Assembly: GCA_036498625.1 (NCBI GenBank)
Contig: DASYFD010000292.1
Location: 1 to 17,315, forward strand
Direction of reading: 5' to 3'
DNA length: 17,315 nucleotides
Origin: VAZQ01 sp036498625
Lineage (GTDB): Bacteria > Pseudomonadota > Alphaproteobacteria > Rhizobiales > Xanthobacteraceae
Part shown: positions 8,344 through 16,359 of the stretch, piece by piece
Numbering within the stretch: the stretch's first letter is position 1
Layout of the letters: each line of letters opens with the position of its first letter
The notes under the pieces: generated by a model
Databases searched by the model: none
Seen by the model: the letters and a program-made list of their open reading frames with translations, nothing else
Told to the model about the DNA's origin: nothing
Position numbers and translations under genes: made by a program

Positions 8344-9330
8344 TCAATCAATAATCACGCCGCTTGCCTTGATCGGGACCGCCCATTTAGCGATCTCGCT
8401 CTTGACGAATTGGCCGAGATATTGCGGCGTCGTGCGGTCGTCCGCGACCATGACCGCGCCGAGGCTCACCAGGCGGTCGCGCACCGCGGGTGTATTCATC
8501 GCTTTCACGATGGCACCGTTGAGCTTCTGCACGACCACATCGGGGGCGCCCTTCGGCAGAAAGACCGCGCTCCAGGTGTAGGCTTGCACGTCGGTGCCTT
8601 GCTCCAACGCGGTGGGCAGGTTGGGCAGCACGGCGGCGCGTTCCTTGGTCAGGATGACCAGGCCCTTGACGGTCCCGGCGTCGATCTGCGGCTTTGCGGT
8701 TACGACAGCTTCGCACAGATAGTCGAGGCGGCCGCCAGCGAGGTCCTGCATGGCCGGGCCGTTGCCGCGATAGGGAACATGCGTGACGTCGACCCCGATC
8801 ACGTAGTTGAGCACCACGCAGCCCAGATGCGTGGCCGACCCCGCGCCGCCCGAGCCGTATTGCATCTTGGCCTGATTGGCTTTCGCATAGGCGACGAATT
8901 CCTTGAAATTGTTCGGCGGCAGGTCCTTGCGGGTGAGGAGGGTGATCGGAGTCTCCGCGATCAAAGCGACCGGCGTGAAATCCGCCGCCGCATCATAGAG
9001 CGGCTTCTTGTAGAGCGACTGGTTCTGGGCATGGGTGCCGACGCTGCCGAGCACCATGGTGTAGCCGTCGGGTGCGGCCTGGGCGACCCGCACCGAACCG
9101 GTCATGCCGCCCGCGCCCCCGACATTCTCGATGATGACTTGTTGGCCCAACCCCTCGCTCATGCTCTGGCCAATGATCCGGCCGAGCACGTCCTGCGGGC
9201 CGCCGGCCGCGAACGGGATCACCATCACCATGGGATGGTTCGGGAAATTCTGCGCGAACGCGGCACCATTCAGCGCACCAGCGAGGGTGACCAGCGCGCC
9301 AAAGGCGACACCGGAAAGCTTCTTGAGCAT
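8344..9330 (-). CDS. TctC/Bug-family periplasmic solute-binding protein
   Basis: Extracytoplasmic receptor of the tripartite tricarboxylate transporter type, which captures carboxylates for uptake. At 328 aa it has the family's usual length. The signal peptide is 1-26 (ends NGAAFA-QNFP). Family landmarks: PFAAGGPQD at 39-47, IIENVGGAGG at 66-75, APDGYT at about 86-91, YGSGGAGSATHL near 158-169, and VPYRGNGPAMQDLAGGRLDY. A strong AAGGAGG at 9336-9342, 5 nt from the ATG, supports the start. No TctA or TctB membrane genes are in the window; such orphan receptors are very numerous in Bordetella, Cupriavidus and Bradyrhizobium. The ligand cannot be predicted. Confidence 0.95.
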   Translation of the reverse strand: MLKKLSGVAFGALVTLAGALNGAAFAQNFPNHPMVMVIPFAAGGPQDVLGRIIGQSMSEGLGQQVIIENVGGAGGMTGSVRVAQAAPDGYTMVLGSVGTHAQNQSLYKKPLYDAAADFTPVALIAETPITLLTRKDLPPNNFKEFVAYAKANQAKMQYGSGGAGSATHLGCVVLNYVIGVDVTHVPYRGNGPAMQDLAGGRLDYLCEAVVTAKPQIDAGTVKGLVILTKERAAVLPNLPTALEQGTDVQAYTWSAVFLPKGAPDVVVQKLNGAIVKAMNTPAVRDRLVSLGAVMVADDRTTPQYLGQFVKSEIAKWAVPIKASGVIID

Positions 9331-9591
9331 TTGGACCTCCTTACGGCTGGGGCAGTCGACGGTCGGGTGAACTGTCCTCTTGTCGCGTCGCCGATGTCTT
9401 TGAAAGTGCGCTCGTTATGATCGAGGGTTGAGATGTCGCCTCTTGCCGGATTTTGTCGCACAGATCGTTGGTGACCCCTTGGGCCGACAATCACGCGCGC
9501 AACCCAAGCGTAATCGGCTATCCTGCGATTGCAAGATGCAGCCGAATTTTCTGTCTCCTGTAGCCCGCTCTCCGAGCCACGGCGGATCGGA

Positions 9592-11616
9592 TCAGCTTTC
9601 GTTCCGAACGACCGCGACGCACGTGATGTCGTCGGACTGGGGCGCGCCCTTCGCGAACGCCGCCACGCGTTTGGTGACGTGTTCCACCACCTTGCGCGCC
9701 GGATGGTCGCGCATCTCGAGAATCGCCTGCTCGAGCCGCTTATCGCCGAATTGCGCGGACTTCGAGTCTTCGGCTTCGGTCACGCCGTCAGTGTAGAGCA
9801 GCAGCAAGTCGCCGGGCGCCAGCGCGATCGAGCGCGGGACGTAGCCGACGTCATCGACGATCCCGAGCGGAGGGCCGCAGCTGCGCAGGGGCTCGAACAT
9901 GCCTTCACCTCTGCGCAGCACCAGCGGCGGATTGTGACCACAGTTGCAATAGGTCATCGTGCCGGAGGGCACGTCGATCACGCCACAGAATAGAGTGGTG
10001 AACATCGTCTCTCGATTGTTGGCGACCAGCAGGTTGTTGGCGGCGTTGATCTCTGTCTCGAGGTCTTGGGCGGAGCGGACCACCAGCCGCATGACCGTTT
10101 GGGTCATCGCCATGAACAGCGAGGCCGGAACGCCTTTGCCGCAAACGTCGCCGACCGTGATCACGACCTGGTTGCCGTCCAGCTTGACAATGTCGAACAG
10201 GTCGCCCCCGACTTCGCGCGCCGGTATCATGTCGGCGAAGATATCGAGCTGGCCTTCGGCCAAGTCACTCGGCTGCATGTCCGGCAGCATGGCGCGCTGA
10301 ATGGCCGCGGCACTCGCCATCTCGGCCTCGTGCGCGCGCTTCTGAGCCAGCTGCACGGCCATGATGCGGTCGGCGACGATCAGGCGATAGCCGATCGCGG
10401 CGCCAAGCGCGGCAAGCGCGGTCAACAGCGGCTCGACCAGCGGCACCGCCACCGCGGCGCGAAACGCGATCGTCGCGCCCGCGCTCCAGACCGTCGCCAG
10501 ACCGAGGAAGGCCAGCGCGGCGCCGGAGGGCCCGAGCGCCAGCGCGGCCACGACTGCAAATGCCGCCAGCGCAAACGAGGCGAGCCCGGTACCGATGCGG
10601 CCGAGCTCGGTCAGCGCGTCGCCCCGCAGCAGATTGTTCACCGCGGTCGCATGGACATACACCCCCGATATCGAATCGCGGATGAACGTCTGTGCGACCG
10701 CCGGCGGCAGCGCGCAGCGCTCGGCGCGCGCGCCTTCGGGCGCGGTGGCAAAACGTTTGGACGTTATCTTGCGGTCCTCGACGTCGAGCACCGTGCCGAT
10801 CAGCACGACCTTGCCGTCGAAATGGCGACGGAAGAAGTCCTTGTCGTCCTTCTCGACGCAGGCGCGCAGATCGGCGAGCGAGAAGGTCGGTATGTCGTCG
10901 GCGCCGCCCACGAAGTTGAGCGTGATCGTGTCGGGCACGGCGCCCGCGGCCGCGACCTTGGCGGACGCCGGCGCACCGCTGGCACGCGCGGCCAGCTCCG
11001 CTGCCATGGAGGGGACCGGCTCGCCATCGACCATGAATACGAGCGGCATGCGACGGATTACGCCGTCGGGGTCATTGTACGCGTTCAACGACCTGATATT
11101 GCGTCCGAATCCGACCGCCGCGCGCTGGCCGGGCGAGGGCATGACCGGATCGTCCTGATGCTGGACCTCGCCCAGCACGACCTTGCCGGCGCGCGCGCCG
11201 AGCGCCAGCGCACGCAGATAATCCCGGTCGAAGCCGCGCAGCCGGGCGCCCAGGGTTTCATCGCCGAACGGCACCGCTGACTGCTCGATGGTGGTCGGGA
11301 ATACGATGTCGAACCCCACGACCTTGGCGCCGCCGTCGATGATCGCGGTCAGCACCCGGCCGATCTCGGGCGTCCAGGTGACGCTCGGGCTGCCTTCGAA
11401 CGGCGGGGTCCTGAAGGTTTCCTCATCGAGCGCGAGCACGACCGCCTGCGAGGACGCCGGCGGGTGCACGGCACCGAAGGCGTACCAGCGCAGCATGGTC
11501 AGCAAGTCGATCGAGAATCCCCGCAACCCGTCGAGAGCGGGGGAGGCGGCGAGGAGGGCCGCGCAGAGTGCGATCAGGACGCCTGCTGCTGCTGCGCGCA
11601 GGCGAACCGGATCCAT
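9592..11616 (-). CDS. CHASE2-domain sensor with SpoIIE/PP2C-type phosphatase output
   Basis: Membrane receptor, 674 aa. An N-terminal transmembrane helix (about 8-27) is followed by an extracytoplasmic CHASE2 domain (about 30-330; AIIDGGAKVVGFDIVF, NDPDGVIRRMPLV, GKVVLIGT, SGVYVHATAVNNLL). Three transmembrane helices follow (about 343-412), then a short linker helix, then an RsbU/SpoIIE serine phosphatase (about 430-670). Metal-binding acids are in place: REVGGDLFD (Asp472), GDVCGKG (Asp490), YTDGVTE (Asp610), SDDITCV (Asp662/663). GHNPP is also present. Such phosphatases usually dephosphorylate anti-sigma-factor antagonists, but no STAS or anti-sigma gene is in the window. It starts 17 nt after the exported-protein gene on the same strand. 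No clear ribosome binding site precedes the ATG, which suggests translational coupling. Confidence 0.95.
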   Translation of the reverse strand: MDPVRLRAAAAGVLIALCAALLAASPALDGLRGFSIDLLTMLRWYAFGAVHPPASSQAVVLALDEETFRTPPFEGSPSVTWTPEIGRVLTAIIDGGAKVVGFDIVFPTTIEQSAVPFGDETLGARLRGFDRDYLRALALGARAGKVVLGEVQHQDDPVMPSPGQRAAVGFGRNIRSLNAYNDPDGVIRRMPLVFMVDGEPVPSMAAELAARASGAPASAKVAAAGAVPDTITLNFVGGADDIPTFSLADLRACVEKDDKDFFRRHFDGKVVLIGTVLDVEDRKITSKRFATAPEGARAERCALPPAVAQTFIRDSISGVYVHATAVNNLLRGDALTELGRIGTGLASFALAAFAVVAALALGPSGAALAFLGLATVWSAGATIAFRAAVAVPLVEPLLTALAALGAAIGYRLIVADRIMAVQLAQKRAHEAEMASAAAIQRAMLPDMQPSDLAEGQLDIFADMIPAREVGGDLFDIVKLDGNQVVITVGDVCGKGVPASLFMAMTQTVMRLVVRSAQDLETEINAANNLLVANNRETMFTTLFCGVIDVPSGTMTYCNCGHNPPLVLRRGEGMFEPLRSCGPPLGIVDDVGYVPRSIALAPGDLLLLYTDGVTEAEDSKSAQFGDKRLEQAILEMRDHPARKVVEHVTKRVAAFAKGAPQSDDITCVAVVRNES

Positions 11617-11633
11617 CGACGCGGTGGCCGGGG

Positions 11634-12317
11634 CTACTGGAAGCGCAGCAGGCGGCTGACGATCGGCGCCGGACCGGACTTGGCCTTGGGATCGATCTGG
11701 AACGTCATTTTGTGCCCACCGATGCTCGCATCGTAGATCGCACCTCGGGCAAGGCTGACGTTGATCCTGGCCAGATCGTAGAAGCCGGCGGCCGCGGCGG
11801 TGTCATCGATCTTGACCTCGTGGCGCTCGCCCCGGCGATCGGTCCGCTCGATAAGCAGCGTGCGGTCTCCGATTGCCAGGACCCTGGGGAGCTGGACCAC
11901 CGGTGTGCGCGCAAAGAGGTCCGGTTGGATGTCGGCACTCTGAAGCCGGAACGCGCTGGCGGCGCTTTTGCTGGCTTGCTGGGAGCTCAGCTTCATCTTG
12001 CCGCCATCGCAGGGCACCTTGGCCCGCACGATCTGGCCGTCCCGCACATCGCTGTGGTCCGCCCCCACCAGCACCGTGCCGCCGGTGATGGTCTCATGCT
12101 CACAGGACTTGAGATAGCTGAGAACCAGGACGTCGCCGGGCGCGAGCTTGATCAGCTGGCCGCTGCCGACATAGTCCATGAACTCAACCTCGGAGGTGGC
12201 GCTTTTGACATCCTCCACCAACGCGGTCGGGACCAGGGGTGCGGGAGCGTGCGCCGAAGCCTGCGACGCAACGGCAAGGACGGCCACAGTGGCCGCGACG
12301 AATGATCTGGGCGCCAT
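11634..12317 (-). CDS. Exported protein, possible partner of the CHASE2 phosphatase
   Basis: 227 aa from the ATG at 12317, chosen over a start at 12422 because GGAG precedes it by about 7 nt and the signal peptide begins there (SFVAATVAVLAVASQASA, cleavage near residue 22). The mature protein is beta-rich: DYVGSGQLIKLAPGDVLVLSYLKSC, GGTVLVGADHSDV, and a C-terminal half with RVLAIGDRTLLIERTD. Two cysteines (Cys72, Cys103) could form a disulfide. The APGDVL...SYL pattern recalls FecR-like beta domains, and FecR-domain proteins are often encoded beside CHASE2 receptors; that assignment is tentative. The 17-nt gap to the CHASE2 gene suggests an operon, with this protein as a periplasmic ligand or modulator. 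Confidence 0.8.
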   Translation of the reverse strand: MAPRSFVAATVAVLAVASQASAHAPAPLVPTALVEDVKSATSEVEFMDYVGSGQLIKLAPGDVLVLSYLKSCEHETITGGTVLVGADHSDVRDGQIVRAKVPCDGGKMKLSSQQASKSAASAFRLQSADIQPDLFARTPVVQLPRVLAIGDRTLLIERTDRRGERHEVKIDDTAAAAGFYDLARINVSLARGAIYDASIGGHKMTFQIDPKAKSGPAPIVSRLLRFQ

Positions 12318-12330
12318 TGACGGTCTCCAT

Positions 12331-12349
12331 AAGCAGGGAAAACCTGCTT
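12331..12349 (-). promoter_or_regulatory. Perfect 5'-leader hairpin before the exported-protein gene
   Basis: AAGCAGG and CCTGCTT form a 7-bp perfect stem with a 5-nt loop, ending 13 nt before the ATG at 12317 and abutting the ribosome binding site region. It may stabilise the mRNA or affect initiation. Being this close to the start, it is unlikely to be a terminator. Confidence 0.4.
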
Positions 12350-12478
12350 CGGTGCCATTTAACATAGTGTGCATGGGATTGCCTAGTGGCCGCAGGCGGG
12401 CCCGCAGCAGCGCACGAGCCAAAATACCCCGGTTGCCGGGCTCGCCGGACGGGGCAGCGATGTCCGCTTTCAGGCAAG

Positions 12479-12500
12479 GCTCAGCCGGTCACGGCTGGGC
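12479..12500 (-). terminator. Hairpin behind the L,D-transpeptidase gene
   Basis: A 9-bp stem with one G-U (GCTCAGCCG/CGGCTGGGC) around tetraloop GTCA lies 44 nt after the transpeptidase stop. No T-run follows on the minus strand, so it is only a candidate terminator. Confidence 0.35.
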
Positions 12501-12544
12501 GTGTCCACTATCGGGGTGGGCCGGTCGAGAAATACGCGCCGAGC

Positions 12545-14056
12545 TCACCAAGTGGAAAACGGAACGCCGAATGGCGAACGCGAATAGAAGAACTGGCGGT
12601 CGCGCTGGCGCGCATAGCGCGCCTCCGGCGCCGGCGCGTGCCGCCGCATGGCGATGCCGCCTTGCGGCTCGTTGCTGAGCACGGCCACGAACTCGGTGCC
12701 CTTGCCGGTTTCGGCGCTCAGGGGCTCGTCCGAGATGATCAGCGAAGATCGCGGCGACGCCGTCGCGGCGATGCGGTCCCGCACCTCCTGCGGAATAACG
12801 ATGCGATCGAGCGCGCTTTTTGCGCCGCTCGCCTGAGCTGCGACCGGCTCGAGGTCGCGGCCGCCGCCTGCTGGTGGCCGCGCGTGCGCCTCCACGAGCG
12901 CGCGCGATTGTCCGTCGTCCACCGCGACGACGTTCCAGCGCAGGCCGGTGTCCGTTCGCGCCACCGCGGTGAACACATGCGTGCCGATCGGACGGTCGGG
13001 ATCGGCGATCGTGACCGGACTCTCAAGGATGGGCTCGAAGCCCCGCCGCACGTACAGCCGCTGCGTCTTGCGGCTGATGAAGACCGAGACCGGATCGAGC
13101 GCTGCCTCGCTCGCTGCCTTGGCTGCCGCGGCCCGCGCGTTCTCCGCGGCGGCGACGGCTTCGCGGGCCGGTGCAACCGCATCGAGCTTCGGCTGCAGCT
13201 CGGCCTTGGCGGCCTCCCATTGCGCCCGCAGCTCGGTGGCTTTGGCGGCGGCTTTCGCCTTGGCGTCCTCGGCCCGCGCTTTCGCCTCCTCCGAGACGGC
13301 CGCGCCCAGCGCCGCGTCGGCGGCCGCGAGCTGCGCCTCCGCCCTCGTTTTGAGATCTTCCAGCCTGCGCATCGGCACTGTGGCGCGCGCCGCCTCTCTG
13401 GCGGCGATCACGGCCGCAGTCCTCGTCTCGTCCGCCTTCTTCGCCGCTGCGGCCGCCTCTGCGGCGAGTGCTGCGGCGTGGGCGAAAGCATCCGGGTTCG
13501 GCGAAAACAGGGCCGGGTGGGCAATCTCGACCGGAGCCGCGTCGCTCGGCGCGATGATCACGCGCATGCCGAGCCGCGTCTTGTCGAACAGGCGCTCGGC
13601 GAAGCCGTAGGGCATGCGTACGCAACCGTGCGATGCCGCATATCCCGGGAGGGGGCCGCCGTGCAGCGCGATGCCCGACCAGGTGATGCGCTGCATGTGA
13701 GGCATGGAGGCATCGTCGTAGAGGTTCGAGTGATGCTCCGCTTCCTTCTCAATGACGCTGAAGACGCCGGCGGGCGTTTCGCGTCCCTTCTGGCCGCTCG
13801 ACACCGGAGCCCGCAGGATCCAGCCGTCGGCGTCATAGATCGTGATCTGCTGGCTCTTCAGCGATACCACCGCCATGATCGGCGCGCCGGCGACCCGCGG
13901 CGCCGCCGCCTCGATGGCGTGTTCGGCCTTGCTTGCGGCACTTACGGGACCGGGCGCCACCGCCACCACGGCGAGGGCGGCCGTCGCGACCAGGGTCGAG
14001 CCCGCGGCCAGCCGCATCGCTTCCGCCGACCGCAGCTTCGCGAAATAAGATGTCAT
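12545..14056 (-). CDS. L,D-transpeptidase (YkuD) with Ala-rich coiled middle and extra C-terminal module
   Basis: Exported peptidoglycan cross-linking enzyme, 503 aa. The signal segment is about 14-41 (ends PGPVSA-AS). The YkuD domain covers about 58-170: MAVVSLKSQQITIYD, SSGQKGRETPAGVFSV, HGGPLPG (His132), and the catalytic ASHGCVRM with His143, Cys145 and Arg147. Residues about 180-320 are Ala/Lys/Glu-rich and predicted helical or coiled coil, a likely wall-spanning spacer. Residues 321-380 resemble the first half of a YkuD domain again (VSVFISRKTQRLYVRRG, SPVTIADPDRPIGTHVFTAV) without any SHGCxR motif. The tail is basic. GGAGAGGG precedes the ATG. It is divergent from an M15-like peptidase gene, which supports a joint cell-wall role. 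Confidence 0.92.
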   Translation of the reverse strand: MTSYFAKLRSAEAMRLAAGSTLVATAALAVVAVAPGPVSAASKAEHAIEAAAPRVAGAPIMAVVSLKSQQITIYDADGWILRAPVSSGQKGRETPAGVFSVIEKEAEHHSNLYDDASMPHMQRITWSGIALHGGPLPGYAASHGCVRMPYGFAERLFDKTRLGMRVIIAPSDAAPVEIAHPALFSPNPDAFAHAAALAAEAAAAAKKADETRTAAVIAAREAARATVPMRRLEDLKTRAEAQLAAADAALGAAVSEEAKARAEDAKAKAAAKATELRAQWEAAKAELQPKLDAVAPAREAVAAAENARAAAAKAASEAALDPVSVFISRKTQRLYVRRGFEPILESPVTIADPDRPIGTHVFTAVARTDTGLRWNVVAVDDGQSRALVEAHARPPAGGGRDLEPVAAQASGAKSALDRIVIPQEVRDRIAATASPRSSLIISDEPLSAETGKGTEFVAVLSNEPQGGIAMRRHAPAPEARYARQRDRQFFYSRSPFGVPFSTW

Positions 14057-14252
14057 GCCCGCCCTCTCCGGTACCCGGCTTGACCGGGGAAATCGTTACG
14101 CGATTGTGCATCGCACCGGGCAACTCGGGAACGCAGCAGGTGGTTCCGGCCGTTCGCCCGATTTGACGTGGTCTCGCCGGTGTCTTAGCACAGCGCGGGG
14201 TGCTTGGCTGGCGAGACCCATGCAATGGCACAGATTTACTACAGATTAACTA

Positions 14253-15458
14253 ATGACGTCGCGGTTCCGTAATTTAGGCCGCATCGGGCGGAGGCAGGCG
14301 TCTGTCGGCGTCTCGCTTGGGGTATTGGCTTGCCTGCTCTCGGCTTTGCCGGCTGCCGTGGTGCCCGAGCCATCGATCTCAGCAACCGGCTCGGCCGAGC
14401 GTGGTTTTGCCCCCGCGTCATTGCGAGCGATCGAGGTTCCGGCCGAAAGGCTGAGCGAGTTGACCGAAATCAAGGTCCCGGGCGAAGTTCCATCCGAAGA
14501 CGTCCTTTCGCCAGCAGATATCGCCGGCCTGTGGACCGCATCCGAGGTTCTGCCGAGCGCGGCGCCCACGCCCGAGCCGGAGATGGATGAAGTCAATCAG
14601 TACCTTTGGAATGTGTACGAGCGAACGGAAACAAAAAAGGACGGCAGCGGAAATTTCACCTGGAAGGACGTTGCGGCGGCGGCACGTCTGGGAATGTCAC
14701 TCGGAGATTATGTAATTCGAGGCATGGATCGCGATTTTCGCGAGGTGCTGTACCGGGCCGGCCTTGCCATGGACGCGGCCGGTATTCGTTGGACCATCCT
14801 GAGCGCCTTCCGCGATGACTATCGCCAGTTTCTCGCCACCGGTTACAAGGCCCGCATCGGCGATTCGCTGCATGGGGGAAGTGCCACGACCGGCGGCTAT
14901 GGGCATGGCTGCGCGGTCGACATAAAGCTTGCCGATAGCGACTCGCGCCCGCTCTGGACCTGGCTGGATGCCAACAGTGCCCAGCTTCATCTCGACCGAC
15001 CATTGCCCGGAATCGACCCGGCACATGTGCAGCCACGCGGACCATGGCATCAGGCAGCGGCCGCACTGCGCAGTGAGCGGCTCGGCAAGGAGACGGGTTC
15101 TGAGACGGTCGCGACCGAGCCGGATCGCCTCGACGGCGTCCCTCCGAGCGAAGAGGACATGCTCTGCATCGGCCTGCATCACCACCGGGCCGACCCCATT
15201 CAGGCGGTAACCGCGCTACCGATCCTTGCGCCCGTCAAGGTGGCCACCTTGGCACGCGGTCTGGGAAAACCGGCGAGCGCAGGGAACAAATCGCACCCGA
15301 AAGCACGGAGCCGTCTGGCTGCTCGGGCAGAATCCAAATCCGCCGGGACCAAGCAACCCGCCGGGGAAGTCGCCAAGACGACGCGCGGCAAGGCTGCCGA
15401 CAAGATCGGGGCGAAACATGTGCTTCACGCGATTCCTCCCAATGCCAGCTCGACCTGA
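14253..15458 (+). CDS. Exported M15-like (D,D-carboxypeptidase-type) metallopeptidase
   Basis: 401 aa. The N-terminal signal or anchor segment is about 15-36 (SVGVSLGVLACLLSALPAAV), followed by a Pro/Glu-rich linker. The domain at about 111-275 holds NFTWKDVAAAARLGMSLGDY, ILSAFRDDYRQ (184-192), SLHGGSATTGGYGHGCAVDI (His207, His218, Asp223) and DPAHVQPRGPWHQ (His258, His266). This matches the M15/VanY layout SxyR..yRQ, GxAxD and a late His. The usual zinc His seven residues before Asp is Tyr216 here, so His218 or His207 must serve instead, or zinc is not bound. The C-terminal tail is Lys/Ala-rich. The likely substrate is peptidoglycan stem peptide. No good ribosome binding site precedes the ATG. 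From memory, close relatives occur in Bradyrhizobium, usually left as hypothetical or peptidase M15. Confidence 0.82.
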   Translation: MTSRFRNLGRIGRRQASVGVSLGVLACLLSALPAAVVPEPSISATGSAERGFAPASLRAIEVPAERLSELTEIKVPGEVPSEDVLSPADIAGLWTASEVLPSAAPTPEPEMDEVNQYLWNVYERTETKKDGSGNFTWKDVAAAARLGMSLGDYVIRGMDRDFREVLYRAGLAMDAAGIRWTILSAFRDDYRQFLATGYKARIGDSLHGGSATTGGYGHGCAVDIKLADSDSRPLWTWLDANSAQLHLDRPLPGIDPAHVQPRGPWHQAAAALRSERLGKETGSETVATEPDRLDGVPPSEEDMLCIGLHHHRADPIQAVTALPILAPVKVATLARGLGKPASAGNKSHPKARSRLAARAESKSAGTKQPAGEVAKTTRGKAADKIGAKHVLHAIPPNASST

Positions 15459-15507
15459 CAGTGGTCGATCCACGGACGACCGGCCTGGCTTGCGGTGTGG
15501 ACTTCGG

Positions 15508-16329
15508 GTGCGGCTGGAAACCATCAAAAGCCTGTCCGCGGCGGGGCTTGTCGCTGTTTCCCTGTGGCTTGGCCTCGCCGGCCCGGTGGCCGCAGGACCG
15601 ATCGAGGACAGCGTCAGCGCTTTCGGGCGCGGCGACTACGCGACCGCGCTCCGTCTCGCCCGTCCGCTGGCCGACCAGGGCAACCCATCCGCTCAAGCCC
15701 TGCTGGGGCTCATGTACGTGCTGGGCCGGGGCGTGAAGCAGGACTATGCGGCGGCGCTGACGTGGTACCGCAAGGCCGCCGATCAGGGCTTCGCCAGCGC
15801 CCAGTCCGACCTGGCGTCCATGTACGACCAGGGCTTTGGCGTGAAGCAGGACTACGCGGCGGCGCTGACCTGGTATCGCAAGGCGGCGGCCCAGGGCTTC
15901 GCCGGCGCCGAGTACAATCTCGGGCTCATGTATGCCAACGGCAAGGGCGTGGCGAAAGACTCCACCGCGGCGGTGACCTGGCTGCGCAAGGCCGCCGACC
16001 ACCGCGACGCTGCCGCCGCGTTCACGCTCGGGCTCATGTACGCCAATGGCGAGGGCGTGCCACAGGACTTCACCGCGGCGGTGACATGGTATCGCCAAGC
16101 CGCCGAAATGGGATTCGCCGACGCCCAATACAATCTCGGGACCCTGTATGGCAGGGGCAAGGGCGTGCCGCAGGACTATGTGATGGCGCACATGTGGCTT
16201 AACCTGGCGGCAGGTGCCGGCAATCAGGACGCGTTACAGGATCTCGACGGGATCGCGCGCCGGATGACCCCGGCACAAATCGCGGACGCACAGAAGCTCG
16301 CGCGCGATTGGAAACCGAGACCCAATTAG
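15508..16329 (+). CDS. Secreted Sel1-repeat protein
   Basis: 273 aa from a GTG at 15508, chosen because it begins a signal peptide (MRLETIKSLSAAGLVAVSLW, cleavage near VAAG at about 30). A TTG at 15490 is possible, and a far upstream ATG would overlap the M15 gene by over 200 bases. The mature part contains five Sel1-like repeats of 36 residues (about 61-96, 97-132, 133-168, 169-204, 205-241), each with the pattern A..LG.MY..G.GV.qD...A..W.rKAA. Sel1 repeats form a helical solenoid for protein-protein contacts and are common in periplasmic regulators of cell-wall enzymes. It lies 49 nt after the M15-like gene and is probably cotranscribed. Repeats one and two are nearly identical in DNA, indicating recent duplication. 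Confidence 0.88.
   Translation: MRLETIKSLSAAGLVAVSLWLGLAGPVAAGPIEDSVSAFGRGDYATALRLARPLADQGNPSAQALLGLMYVLGRGVKQDYAAALTWYRKAADQGFASAQSDLASMYDQGFGVKQDYAAALTWYRKAAAQGFAGAEYNLGLMYANGKGVAKDSTAAVTWLRKAADHRDAAAAFTLGLMYANGEGVPQDFTAAVTWYRQAAEMGFADAQYNLGTLYGRGKGVPQDYVMAHMWLNLAAGAGNQDALQDLDGIARRMTPAQIADAQKLARDWKPRPN
15730..15909 (+). repeat. Near-identical 108-bp-period repeat inside the Sel1 gene
   Basis: Bases 15730-15801 and 15838-15909 match at 64 of 72 positions by eye; about half of the differences are silent third-position changes. The other Sel1 units are more diverged, so these two arose by a recent in-frame duplication of one 36-codon unit. Confidence 0.75.
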
Positions 16330-16359
16330 TCCCGCAGCCCCCAACAAACTGGATCCTCA

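Noticed and set aside
8320..9420. 366-codon plus-strand frame opposite the TctC gene
   Set aside because: Antisense shadow; the minus strand has a full-length family member with strong ribosome binding site.
9478..9508. CTTGGG...CCCAAG dyad upstream of the TctC gene as an operator
   Set aside because: Only 6 bp per arm with a 19-bp gap and about 150 nt from the start; such dyads are expected by chance.
10066..11280. 404-codon plus-strand frame opposite the CHASE2 gene
   Set aside because: His/Arg/Asp-rich shadow of a confident minus-strand gene.
12386..14083. 565-codon plus-strand frame opposite the L,D-transpeptidase
   Set aside because: Arg/Gly/Ala-rich shadow without start signals or motifs; the minus strand has a complete YkuD enzyme.
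15730..15909. CRISPR-like or satellite repeat
   Set aside because: The 108-bp period is in frame and encodes Sel1 protein repeats; no spacer-repeat pattern.
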